A stretch of DNA of 58,779 bases from a virus: IMG/VR virus record IMGVR_UViG_3300022851_000005, positions 1-58,779 of that record. One strand, written 5' to 3'. The notes beneath the pieces were generated by a model. It was not told the DNA's origin and made no database searches. It saw nothing but the letters and a program-made list of their open reading frames with translations. The translations under genes were made by a program, and so were the position numbers. Below are positions 25,548-33,553 of this stretch, piece after piece. How positions within the stretch are numbered: position 1 is the stretch's first letter; every line of letters starts with the position of its first letter.

Positions 25548-25576
25548 ATTATACTCTTAATTTTATTGTTTGTCAA
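25548..25576 (-). promoter_or_regulatory. Perfect sigma-70 promoter, probably leaderless
   Basis: On the minus strand TTGACA (25576-25571), 17-bp spacer, TATAAT (25553-25548), a 12/12 match. Only six bases separate the -10 box from ATG 25541, so transcription should begin at or next to the start codon. It would express the ejection proteins and endolysin as a separate late unit. Confidence 0.85.
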
Positions 25577-25580
25577 GTTA

Positions 25581-25973
25581 TTATTTACCCATTATAGACT
25601 TAACAGTCCCTACAGTCTTACTAGCTAAAGGTACTCCTGCACTTACTGAGAATACAGATATAATCATATATTGGAACCAAGTAGGAGTAGCATCGAGAGC
25701 TATGAATCCTGCTAAAACATACCCATCATACCCCGGAACAAAGCACATTATCACTGGAATGCTTAAAAGTATAAGCACATACTCGTCTTTCCAAGTACCT
25801 TTAAGTCCTTCAGTCCTTACCATATCTGCTTGAAACTCTGAAGCCTCTGCTTTCTGTACACCCTCTATAGTCTTTTGGTGTCTTAACTCTACTAGTTCAT
25901 TCTTTCTAGCTCTGTTGTCCTGAAAAGTCTTTAAAGGACTAATAAGGGCATTTATTAAACTCATCCAAGGCAT
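25581..25973 (-). CDS. Holin-like membrane protein
   Basis: 130 residues: an N-terminal amphipathic segment, a charged coiled middle (RARKNELVELRHQKT), then hydrophobic segments at about 66-85, 87-95 and 97-117, and a Lys-containing tail. This layout resembles the three-helix holins of gene transfer agents and some phages. It lies beside the spanin-like gene, which supports a lysis role; a pure structural function cannot be excluded. Confidence 0.6.
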   Translation of the reverse strand: MPWMSLINALISPLKTFQDNRARKNELVELRHQKTIEGVQKAEASEFQADMVRTEGLKGTWKDEYVLILLSIPVIMCFVPGYDGYVLAGFIALDATPTWFQYMIISVFSVSAGVPLASKTVGTVKSIMGK

Positions 25974-25974
25974 A

Positions 25975-26280
25975 TTATTTCCCTATGCTAAATAGATTAT
26001 TAAACCAAGCAAGGCCTAAAGTGCCTCCTATAGTTAGGATACCTATTACAACCTTTTTAAAAGCTGAAGCTGCGTACTTATTAAAACCATTTTCTATAAT
26101 TTCTATAACATCTTCTTTAGTAGCTACTTTTTCATTCAAAATATCTAAACGTTCATGAAAGGCATTTAGTGATGCTTTATTCTCTACAGCTAATTCTCTA
26201 GCCCTCTCTACATCTGAACGTAAGGCTACCTGCTCTATTTGTAGTTTATTTATTTGCTCTCGCATAAAATTATCTGTCAC
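25975..26280 (-). CDS. Coiled-coil protein with C-terminal membrane anchor (spanin/XhlA-like)
   Basis: 101 residues: a long heptad helix (about 5-65) followed by one C-terminal hydrophobic helix (about 76-97). Such proteins resemble haemolysin XhlA or inner-membrane spanin subunits in reversed orientation. It sits directly upstream of the holin-like gene, so a part in lysis is likely but not proven. Confidence 0.6.
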   Translation of the reverse strand: MTDNFMREQINKLQIEQVALRSDVERARELAVENKASLNAFHERLDILNEKVATKEDVIEIIENGFNKYAASAFKKVVIGILTIGGTLGLAWFNNLFSIGK

Positions 26281-26333
26281 GTTTATCCTTGGTTAATACC
26301 AATAGTATTTAGAGAGTTTATCGGAACCACTCA

Positions 26334-26660
26334 TTAGAGTCTTCTCCAGTATTCATAAGGCCTGTCATTGAATATCTCAGGGTCGTCCCACGTTAATGAA
26401 TCTATCTCCATTGGGTTATCTTTATAACCATACTTCAAATGAAATCCTATGTACGTCCAGAGCCACTTAAAATACCCTTTCCAAGTCCACTCAGCTGTAT
26501 CCGAGAATTCTATCTGCTGTATAACATGAATTATCTCATTGTTGATTGTGCGTATTTTCTCTGCCAAGGTGAATTTTATACGGCTGTTTACTACAGCGCG
26601 ATTAGGGAAGCCACCAAAGCCGTTCTTGCTAAGTGGTAGGGGCCAGAAGCTAACTTTCAT
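26334..26660 (-). CDS. HExxH-like phage protein with first His replaced
   Basis: 108 residues. The centre reads N-N-E-I-I-H-V-I-Q-Q, where relatives in marine phages, as I recall them, have an HExxH helix; here the first His is Asn, so zinc binding and protease activity are doubtful. It ends with an aromatic RPYEYWRRL. Composition shifts towards higher GC downstream of this gene, which lies at the edge of the tail-fibre island. Confidence 0.55.
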   Translation of the reverse strand: MKVSFWPLPLSKNGFGGFPNRAVVNSRIKFTLAEKIRTINNEIIHVIQQIEFSDTAEWTWKGYFKWLWTYIGFHLKYGYKDNPMEIDSLTWDDPEIFNDRPYEYWRRL

Positions 26661-26910
26661 TTTCAGTCTGAGCTGCTAAATGAGCCTGATAAGCCGCGAC
26701 AACTTCGTCAGTATGCACAGCCGAGCAGATTACCTGAACCTCTGCTGACTCATTGCTGTAGTCGTCGCCTGCTGTGACAACGTGCCTATGGTATCCAGAA
26801 GATAACTCCGCGCCATCTTCGAGAACCTTGGTGCAGGTTCTAATCTGTACGCTTTTAAACTCACCACAAATCTCAATCTTGTCTTCAGATACTACTTTTT
26901 CAAGTGCCAT
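26650..26910 (-). CDS. Hypothetical phage protein
   Basis: 86 residues, beginning MALEKVVSEDKIEI and containing YHRHVVTAGDDYS and VVAAYQAHLAA. Similar short proteins are common next to phage tail genes, often just after a fibre. Function unknown. It is GC-richer than most of the genome and overlaps the HNH gene by one base. Confidence 0.65.
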   Translation of the reverse strand: MALEKVVSEDKIEICGEFKSVQIRTCTKVLEDGAELSSGYHRHVVTAGDDYSNESAEVQVICSAVHTDEVVAAYQAHLAAQTENES

Positions 26911-27410
26911 TACGCGGCCTCCTTCTTATATGTTTTATTCAAAACCACATTGCTAATTGTGGCAGATGTCGTGTTATACATTTTAGCAATAGCTGTTTGT
27001 GTCATACCATCTTGATAGAGAACTCGCATCTTCTCCGCTTCTTCAAACGAAAAGTGCCTGCTTTTTAATCCTTGTTGCCTAGCAACCTCTCGTTGTTTTT
27101 CTGATGGACTACGAAGTCCGGTAGCGAAAGCGTGCTTATGGTTTTCAGAGTGATTGCACCACTCAAGGTTTGCCACTCGATTGTCTAACTTGTCACCGTT
27201 AATGTGGTTAACACAGTCCTTGCTTTCGTGCTTATTACAAAACGCTAATGCGACCAAACGGTGAATCGATTGTGTTTTATTGTGAAGTCTTACTGACAGG
27301 TATCCGCTTCCCGTTACGGCTGGTTTTAACCACCTGTTAGTCTTGTAACTCCATACGCGCCCATCCTCGCTGACCGCGTATGCCTCATCGATGTTTTTAA
27401 GTTCTGCCAT
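26910..27410 (-). CDS. HNH homing endonuclease (NUMOD4-HNH_3) with DNA-binding tail
   Basis: 166 residues. An N-terminal NUMOD4-type segment (YAVSEDGRVWS, then GYLSVRLHNK) precedes the HNH_3 core with His50 (HRLVALAF), His69-Asn71 (VNHINGDKLDN), and EWCNHSEN. The C-terminus is a helix-turn-helix-like module (AIAKMYNTTSATISNVV). Free-standing enzymes of this kind mobilise themselves and flanking DNA. It sits right after the tail fibre in a GC-rich island, so it may have carried the fibre tip with it. Confidence 0.9.
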   Translation of the reverse strand: MAELKNIDEAYAVSEDGRVWSYKTNRWLKPAVTGSGYLSVRLHNKTQSIHRLVALAFCNKHESKDCVNHINGDKLDNRVANLEWCNHSENHKHAFATGLRSPSEKQREVARQQGLKSRHFSFEEAEKMRVLYQDGMTQTAIAKMYNTTSATISNVVLNKTYKKEAA

Positions 27411-27459
27411 TGTGTGTTGCTCCTGTCTGTGCCTACCGTCCGGTGGGCATATGGTTTGT

Positions 27460-28785
27460 TTATTCTGTGAGATAAGTAACGGTCACCCAAACGTAATCGC
27501 TAGACGCTCCATTTGTTGCAAGAATGTCGTCCTGATACACGTTTGCCTGATACCCTAAATTGTCCAACTGTCTAAACTGTAGTGTTGTTGAGGCGTCAGC
27601 CGCGAAAATACATAATCCTGTAGCACCCGTGCCAAGCATTCTTACTTGAACATTTCCAATGCAGTCTACAAGGGGGGTGAATGGCATCCCTTGTAGATAG
27701 AGCAAGCCGTTGTTGGTATTGGTTACGGTGAAATTTGATTTCCACGTGATGGTCACGCTGTCACCTGTTTTGACGTAGTAGCCTGTCGCTGTAGTTAGGA
27801 AATTAGATCCTTCGTACAAAGCGCCGCTAAAAGTTCCAGCCTCATAATCATCCAGCAGATTAGCCGCTGCCGTTCCGCCGATGTACGCGCCGCCTGTGAG
27901 GGTTGTTGCGCCACTAACATCAAGTGTTCCTGTGATGTCAGTAGCGCCAGCGGCTAGGGTGCTAGTGCCTATATCAATAGCGCCGAATCCAGAGGTAATC
28001 GAGCCTGAATTCAAAGCGCCTGTTGTGACTAGGTTAGATAGAGTGGTAATAGCCGATTGAGACGCGCCTGTGACTGTAGCTGCGCTGCCGGAAGCATCGC
28101 CCGTGAGAGCGCCTACAAGGCTCGTAGAGGTGATAGAGGTGGCGCCAGTAACCACGCCAGCGTCTACGTTGATAGTTCCGTCCAGAACAATTGCAGAACC
28201 AGAGGCAGGGGTTAAATTCAATGCGCCTGTCGAGGCCGTGATGGTATTGCCGTTGACATTGACGTTATCGACTTGGAGCGCTGTTAGCGTACCTAAGCTG
28301 GTTATCGCGGTTTGAGCTGCGCCAGTCACGGTAGCCGCTGTACCTGATGCGTTGCCTGTTAAGTTGCCCACGAAAGCCGTTGCGGTCAGTACTCCTGTAA
28401 CTCCTAGAGTACCAGCTATAAGTCCATTACCTTTTAGGTGCAAATCTTTAAAGCCTAAAGATGCTGTACCTAGATTAATATCGTTATTAGTTACAGGAGC
28501 TATAACGCCATCTGATACAGTAAACTGCTCTACAGAAACACTGGATACATCTACCCAGAAACCTACATTATTATTACCTGTATCTATCTCTACTTTATTA
28601 AGAGGAGTAGCTACGCCTGCATCGCCTATTACTCCTATTACAGGCCCTTCATTAGCAGTACCATCATGAGAGTGACCAGTAGTATTACTATATGAAGATG
28701 CTAAAGCATCATACTCATTATTATGATCAGAAGCTTCAATGATATCCTCATCACTAAAGCTCGATTGTCTTGTGAATCCTGCCAA
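27460..28785 (-). CDS. Tail fibre / receptor-binding protein, mosaic
   Basis: 441 residues. The N-terminus (FSDEDIIEASDHNNEY, then TGHSHDGTANEGPVI) is the virion-binding module of phage fibres. It is followed by Gly/Thr/Ala-rich fibre repeats; two near-copies start with LTGNASGTAATVTGA and LTGDASGSAATVTGA. The C-terminal 120 residues form a beta-rich head with aromatic residues (YVWVTVTYLTE). Base composition jumps from AT-rich to GC-rich at about residue 131 (near 28390), suggesting that the distal part was acquired by recombination. The start has AGGAGATAAG nearby. Confidence 0.85.
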   Translation of the reverse strand: MAGFTRQSSFSDEDIIEASDHNNEYDALASSYSNTTGHSHDGTANEGPVIGVIGDAGVATPLNKVEIDTGNNNVGFWVDVSSVSVEQFTVSDGVIAPVTNNDINLGTASLGFKDLHLKGNGLIAGTLGVTGVLTATAFVGNLTGNASGTAATVTGAAQTAITSLGTLTALQVDNVNVNGNTITASTGALNLTPASGSAIVLDGTINVDAGVVTGATSITSTSLVGALTGDASGSAATVTGASQSAITTLSNLVTTGALNSGSITSGFGAIDIGTSTLAAGATDITGTLDVSGATTLTGGAYIGGTAAANLLDDYEAGTFSGALYEGSNFLTTATGYYVKTGDSVTITWKSNFTVTNTNNGLLYLQGMPFTPLVDCIGNVQVRMLGTGATGLCIFAADASTTLQFRQLDNLGYQANVYQDDILATNGASSDYVWVTVTYLTE

Positions 28786-28789
28786 GGTC

Positions 28790-30406
28790 TTATCTCCTAT
28801 CCGAAGGCATAAAGGTTACATAGAACCCTGTGATTGTAAAAGGTGTTAAGGCATCTACGCCTGAAAATTGAAAGGAAGCACTGGTTCCAGAGCCTCTTAA
28901 ATTAATACGTTTATTAGGAGATACTGATGCTCCATAGGTCGCTGTACCATATACTGCTGTACCATAGTAGCTAGGGTAAACTACAGTACCTACATCTTGG
29001 AGAGCTGGTTGAATCTTTAAAGGTGTAGAGAAATCATAAGTAACCCTCATCTTAATGTCAGAAGCCCCTTCAGGCTTTACAGACAATAACATATAATGAA
29101 GAGTCTTTAGCATACCAGCATCTCCGAAGTCTATATCAGGAGTACTATAAGCATATCTAATATTAACATTATTAAATGTATCACCTACATCGTGAGAGTA
29201 TACATAGCCATCTAAGTCTCCATGATAGGTTTTCTCTATTCCTAAATTATCATAGTATGAGGCTATAGATGATACTTCAATACCTTTAGTCTCTGACCAC
29301 TCATAGTTTAAAGATCCTGTCTGAGAGTCTAATCTTAATGTACCTATAATTCCTTTTTGTGTAGTTGATTCATTATTTTCATTAGTATAGAATAATCTAT
29401 ATTGGTTTTTATTCCTTATAACACAGCTAGTAAATATAAATGAATCACTGTTTCTAATAATACTAAGAACTAAAGGCTGGATCTTTTTACTTAAAGTCCC
29501 TATCTCTGTATCATCAATCCGTGCTGTCCCTGCTATAGTCCTAAAACCATCATTAGCAAGGAAGATAAGATCACCTCCTACTTCTTGAATTGTATAACCA
29601 CTAACGCAGCCTATATTGTTAGTAACCTGATCCACTCTAATATTTGTTGGGTCATTTATATTCACTAGTTTATATATACTATTTTCACAAAAGATCATAA
29701 GCTCTGTACGGAAACTCTTAATACCTACAATCTTATCATTGATTACGACACTACCAGATCCAGTACCTGAAAAATCACCATCATCGTTATTAGCGCTGTA
29801 ATATAATGTACTTGGAGCATTCGTAGTATCTACTAAGCATAAATGCTTCTCATGTTCTTCTAAATATAAAGCAGCGGCAGGGGTACTTACCTCTTCATAG
29901 TGATAAGTCCTAGATCCTCCTGTACCTTCTATTCTAAACCTAGCAAGCTTATTAGGGCCTGTAGCTATACTAAGACTACCATAAGTAGTCGATGTCCTAC
30001 CTGCTGGGGCTGTCATCATAATGAATTGGGCCCTTCCTTGTACTGGTCTATCTAAAGCCGCTGTACCGGGCATCTGAGCTAAAGTCTTACCACCACTAGT
30101 TGTGTCTTTATTAACCTGTAACCAAGTAATACCGTCTTCAGAGTAGTAAACACTTGTATCTACGCATACTATGACTCCTAATCCATAAGGATATATTCCT
30201 AATATTTTATTAGATGATTCAGGTCTAGTAGACGACCCCTCACCAAATAATGTAAAGCCATTTATTCTTCTATACCCACCACTTAGAGCTACTTCAAAGT
30301 TAACTAACTTAGTAGCTACATTAGGAGTACGTAGTAATTCATAGGCACTACTGATTAAATCTAGGCCTCCTGAAGATACTGCGGTATAGGGTTGCATTTC
30401 AGGCAT
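28790..30406 (-). CDS. Tail nozzle / tubular protein B-like
   Basis: 538 residues, beta-rich, beginning MPEMQPYTAVSSGGLDL and carrying LVNFEVALSGGYRRINGF, the opening typical of podovirus beta-propeller tail proteins. Its place between the adaptor and fibre genes fits the T7 gp12 or P22 gp10 position. It would form the lower tail tube and carry the fibres. Assignment rests on context and the opening motif. Confidence 0.65.
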   Translation of the reverse strand: MPEMQPYTAVSSGGLDLISSAYELLRTPNVATKLVNFEVALSGGYRRINGFTLFGEGSSTRPESSNKILGIYPYGLGVIVCVDTSVYYSEDGITWLQVNKDTTSGGKTLAQMPGTAALDRPVQGRAQFIMMTAPAGRTSTTYGSLSIATGPNKLARFRIEGTGGSRTYHYEEVSTPAAALYLEEHEKHLCLVDTTNAPSTLYYSANNDDGDFSGTGSGSVVINDKIVGIKSFRTELMIFCENSIYKLVNINDPTNIRVDQVTNNIGCVSGYTIQEVGGDLIFLANDGFRTIAGTARIDDTEIGTLSKKIQPLVLSIIRNSDSFIFTSCVIRNKNQYRLFYTNENNESTTQKGIIGTLRLDSQTGSLNYEWSETKGIEVSSIASYYDNLGIEKTYHGDLDGYVYSHDVGDTFNNVNIRYAYSTPDIDFGDAGMLKTLHYMLLSVKPEGASDIKMRVTYDFSTPLKIQPALQDVGTVVYPSYYGTAVYGTATYGASVSPNKRINLRGSGTSASFQFSGVDALTPFTITGFYVTFMPSDRR

Positions 30407-31170
30407 TAAAACTTGATCCTGTCATCATGTATATCATCAGGAGTAGAGTCGATTAGGTTTGTTCTCATCTTCCCTAAAGCCTTCTCATACTTCTTAGTAG
30501 CCATAGAGACCTGTATAGGATCTGCTTTAAATCCCCACATAGGAACTCTTGCGCCTGCGTAGAGAACATTAACCCATCTATCAGGTATAACTAACTGATC
30601 ACTGTGTAGTACTAAGGCAGTAGGTATTGTCCAAGCACTAAAGTATATTCTATATACTGCGTCAGGTATAGGAGACAGTCCAAAGTACCTTGTGTCAGCA
30701 CTTCTTATTACTCTACTAGGTAAATTATATTCATTATTACCTGAAGTTATACTCTCTATATCTTGTTCTTTAAAGAATAAAGACCATCTGTCTTCATCCA
30801 TATAATTTAGGTTCTGATGTTCATAAGGAGCACTAGCCCCTGCTACACCATAGTCGGTAAGATGGAATGTATCCCAATCCACCGACTTAAAATCTGTTCG
30901 TATATCTGCTGATCCTGTCTTTAATAGGTACCACTGTTGACCTATTACGCTCTCAACATATAATGAGCCTCTAAAGGGCTCTTCAGGGTTTCCTTCTATA
31001 AGGAAAGGCCACTGCTCTTCGTCGTTTACTATATCTAAGTAGGATTCATTCACTGCGTCCTTTACAGTAGCGTGAATACCTACAGCACTAGAGAAATTAC
31101 TTGCGCTTAGTTCTACTTCATTATACTCTCTGAGTAGTTTATTAGTTGCTTGTAGGAATGTAGTCGCCAT
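30406..31170 (-). CDS. Tail tubular protein A / head-tail adaptor
   Basis: 254 residues. The sequence resembles T7 gp11-type adaptors: LLREYNEVELSASNF at the N-terminus, VKDAVNESYLDI, EEQWPFL, and a C-terminal helix with MATKKYEKALGKMR. It would join portal to nozzle. It overlaps the nozzle gene by one base and is preceded by a terminator that separates it from the coat gene. Confidence 0.8.
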   Translation of the reverse strand: MATTFLQATNKLLREYNEVELSASNFSSAVGIHATVKDAVNESYLDIVNDEEQWPFLIEGNPEEPFRGSLYVESVIGQQWYLLKTGSADIRTDFKSVDWDTFHLTDYGVAGASAPYEHQNLNYMDEDRWSLFFKEQDIESITSGNNEYNLPSRVIRSADTRYFGLSPIPDAVYRIYFSAWTIPTALVLHSDQLVIPDRWVNVLYAGARVPMWGFKADPIQVSMATKKYEKALGKMRTNLIDSTPDDIHDDRIKF

Positions 31171-31187
31171 TTAGATCCTATAAATAT

Positions 31188-31213
31188 AAAAAAGCCCCTC
31201 CGAAGAGAGGCCC
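31188..31213 (-). terminator. Rho-independent terminator with UUCG loop
   Basis: On the minus strand GCCTCTC, TTCG, GAGGGGC and then six T, directly after the coat gene (its stop is at 31227). It should trim transcription after the coat protein so that coat is made in excess of tail proteins; partial read-through is needed for the genes beyond. Confidence 0.88.
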
Positions 31214-31226
31214 TGTTTAAACGCTA

Positions 31227-32216
31227 TTAGGCGTCGGTAGTGATAGTCCAAAAGATCTTAACGAGTGCATTGTGTCGAAGTACTTTACGTCCGTAGACAT
31301 GAAGACCTCGGCATAAATCACCGAAAGAATTCTGGTGCCGAAGTGTTTCGACATTAAGGATCGTACCTGCTGTTGATACAGCGGACATATGACCTGCTAA
31401 GGCTACGTCTGCATTAGAACCAGCAGTAATGTTGTTGGACTTGTACATCTTGAAGCCGCGAAGCAAACCAGATGTTACTAGACCATTACGCAAAGAACCT
31501 TGACCAGCATTGTAATCAACACTCATCAGCTTCGAAGCGCTTTGAGACAAGATCTCATAGAACTGAGGCTTAGCAACAAACCAGCGATCTTCCTCTGGTA
31601 CGTTGTTGTCGTCTAGTTCACGAGCTGCTCTAGCAATTACGTCTAGAGGATCACTTGAATCAGCAGCAGTAGTGTCAATGTTTACAGCTTCAGTCGCACC
31701 TCCATCAATAGTGGCAAGAGAACCAGCAGTAGCGTCGTCAGCACCAATTACAGTACTACCATTACCGGCAGTTGCTTGTGTGCTAATGTACGATAGGACG
31801 TTAGTGTCCATCTGGTCTTTAAGAGCGTAAGCTGCGGCACTGGCTGCAACTTCCTTGAAGTTAACATGGGACATACGTGTTTCAATATCATCTACGATGA
31901 ACTTAAAAGCGCGTGCTTGGTCAACAACGAGGGTTAACTCTTGGTCTGACAAAAGTGTTTGAGTTGTATCATCACCACGAGTGTAGTCGTAGGTAGTGAT
32001 AGTTGGTTCTTTGATGATGTTTACAGTATCACCGAATGATGCGATTTCGCCCGAATAATCAGTGTTAGTAATACCTTCTACTACCGAAGCCTTTCGAAAA
32101 AAGTTTTGAACCTTTTTAGAATAAACCGAAGGTAGAAAGAAAGTATTAGTCTGACCACTGATTGCGGAGTCAAAATTCGAAATACTCGGGGTACTGGCTT
32201 CTTCAAATTGAGCCAT
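31227..32216 (-). CDS. Major capsid protein
   Basis: 329 residues, with the HK97/P22-like coat pattern: an N-terminal arm (FLPSVYSKKVQNFF), a T-rich E-loop-like region (TTYDYTRGDDTTQTLL), a spine helix (FKEVAASAAAYALKDQMD) and LNVETLRHQNSFGDL near the end. Codon use looks less AT-biased than in its neighbours, as expected for a highly expressed gene. It lies between scaffold and a terminator. Confidence 0.88.
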   Translation of the reverse strand: MAQFEEASTPSISNFDSAISGQTNTFFLPSVYSKKVQNFFRKASVVEGITNTDYSGEIASFGDTVNIIKEPTITTYDYTRGDDTTQTLLSDQELTLVVDQARAFKFIVDDIETRMSHVNFKEVAASAAAYALKDQMDTNVLSYISTQATAGNGSTVIGADDATAGSLATIDGGATEAVNIDTTAADSSDPLDVIARAARELDDNNVPEEDRWFVAKPQFYEILSQSASKLMSVDYNAGQGSLRNGLVTSGLLRGFKMYKSNNITAGSNADVALAGHMSAVSTAGTILNVETLRHQNSFGDLCRGLHVYGRKVLRHNALVKIFWTITTDA

Positions 32217-32239
32217 TGTAGTTTCCTAAGTTATTAAAA

Positions 32240-33049
32240 TTAACCTCTCACAAAAAGGCCTTCTGCAATCGCTATGTCAATCTCCTCTTCATATCTTTCG
32301 AATTGAGCAGGACTTAACTTATTGATTTCAGATTCTCTCCAAACTTTCTTTTCAGGTCTAGTATCAGATCCTGAGTTACGAGTAGGAAGTAAGGTTGCTG
32401 CTTCCTCATCTAGATTTGGACGGCCAGTGTCTTGAACGGTTCCTGTAACGATACCCTTCTCAGATTTGTATAGGCTAATAGCTTTAGCGGCTTTACTACC
32501 ATCATACGGATTCTTATAAATCCAATCCTGAATAAACTCTTCTTGAGCGTTGGCCCAATCGTGAAAATTCTGATCAACCTTAATGGAATCAAAATCAGGA
32601 TGGATACTTCTGATCTCAGCTTGAGCTTCTCTAGCAAGGATTTTACTCTCACGTTCGTCGAGTCGCTGGACTTTATCATTAGTATCTGAAGTCCTGTTAT
32701 GGATCTCAGTCTCTAAGACTGCATAGATCTCAGGGTTCTTTTCTTTGAACTCTGCAATCTCTTCAGCCGTCTTAGGCGGTTGGTATACTGGTACTTGGGC
32801 TTGAGCTTCTGCTTTCACCTGCTTGAGTTCCTGTTGAAGATCACGTAGTTTGTTGTCGTGATGCTTCTTCAGTTCATCATACCGTACTTTGTAAGGGTCG
32901 TCCTTAGCATTTAGATTGGCCGAGTTATCGGGGTCTACTTGCTTAGGGCTCGTAGGGTTAAAAAGCGAATCAGAGCTTACAAACTCTTCTTCATCTACGT
33001 TCTGCCATTCCTTACTTCTATTATAAGGGTTAGCTACTTCGTCGTTCAT
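32240..33049 (-). CDS. Scaffolding protein
   Basis: 269 residues, acidic and helical with a long charged coiled coil (about 55-85, YDELKKHHDNKLRDLQQEL), a PPKTAEEIAEF segment and further helices. Such a protein directly upstream of the coat gene is the assembly scaffold. It is followed by a 23-nt gap and the coat start. Confidence 0.82.
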   Translation of the reverse strand: MNDEVANPYNRSKEWQNVDEEEFVSSDSLFNPTSPKQVDPDNSANLNAKDDPYKVRYDELKKHHDNKLRDLQQELKQVKAEAQAQVPVYQPPKTAEEIAEFKEKNPEIYAVLETEIHNRTSDTNDKVQRLDERESKILAREAQAEIRSIHPDFDSIKVDQNFHDWANAQEEFIQDWIYKNPYDGSKAAKAISLYKSEKGIVTGTVQDTGRPNLDEEAATLLPTRNSGSDTRPEKKVWRESEINKLSPAQFERYEEEIDIAIAEGLFVRG

Positions 33050-33151
33050 ACTATCTCCTAGTGGGGCTTATTCTAAAGTTTGGCTCTATCACACTTGCAC
33101 AAGCGGAATAGAGGGACTTTAGTCTTAAGTTGGCCTCAGAGTTTAAAATTT

Positions 33152-33172
33152 CTTAGGATGTGCCGTCCTAAG
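33152..33172 (-). terminator. Hairpin after the 121-residue gene, possible weak terminator
   Basis: A perfect 7-bp stem (CTTAGGA / TCCTAAG) with a 7-base loop spans the stop codon of the gene at 33168. On the minus strand it is followed by AAATTTT, which is a weak U-tract. It may attenuate the packaging and portal transcript before scaffold. Confidence 0.4.
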
Positions 33173-33533
33173 CCATAGATGTCCCAGAAGCTTTCGCTTC
33201 ATTATGCATCCGTTCTAAGTTCTCAACGCCTATCACCTGTACGGCTTCAGCGCTAAAAACGAATTCTCCATCAGAAAGCCTAGCAGGTATAGAATCACTT
33301 GTTCCGTCTCCTGGGCCTTCTATTGCACCGTCCTTAGAGACCTCTATAGCTCTCATAACAACGGTTTCAAATATCTGTTCTAATTTAGGATCATTAGATA
33401 TAATGTTCATCAAGTACATCTGGGAGTCTTGATCTAAATTCTCATCAAGGAAGTAATCAATAGCTTGGTCTTCAATCGTACTATCAGGCTCAATAGCCAT
33501 CTTCGTCTGGGGGTTTGATTGCATTTCTGACAT
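33168..33533 (-). CDS. Small virion or assembly protein
   Basis: 121 residues. The centre has GPGDGTSDSIPARLSDGEFVFS, a motif found in small proteins of marine phage head modules. The N-terminus (MSEMQ) resembles that of the protein at 21556. About 120 bases of non-coding DNA (33050-33167) separate it from scaffold. Function unknown; context suggests a head component. Confidence 0.65.
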   Translation of the reverse strand: MSEMQSNPQTKMAIEPDSTIEDQAIDYFLDENLDQDSQMYLMNIISNDPKLEQIFETVVMRAIEVSKDGAIEGPGDGTSDSIPARLSDGEFVFSAEAVQVIGVENLERMHNEAKASGTSMA

Positions 33534-33553
33534 TAACTTCTATATCCTCTAAC

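Noticed and set aside
28070-28669. Plus-strand open frames opposite the tail-fibre gene
   Set aside because: They mirror the low-complexity Gly/Thr/Ala repeats of the fibre and give Pro/Val/Thr-rich sequence without features.
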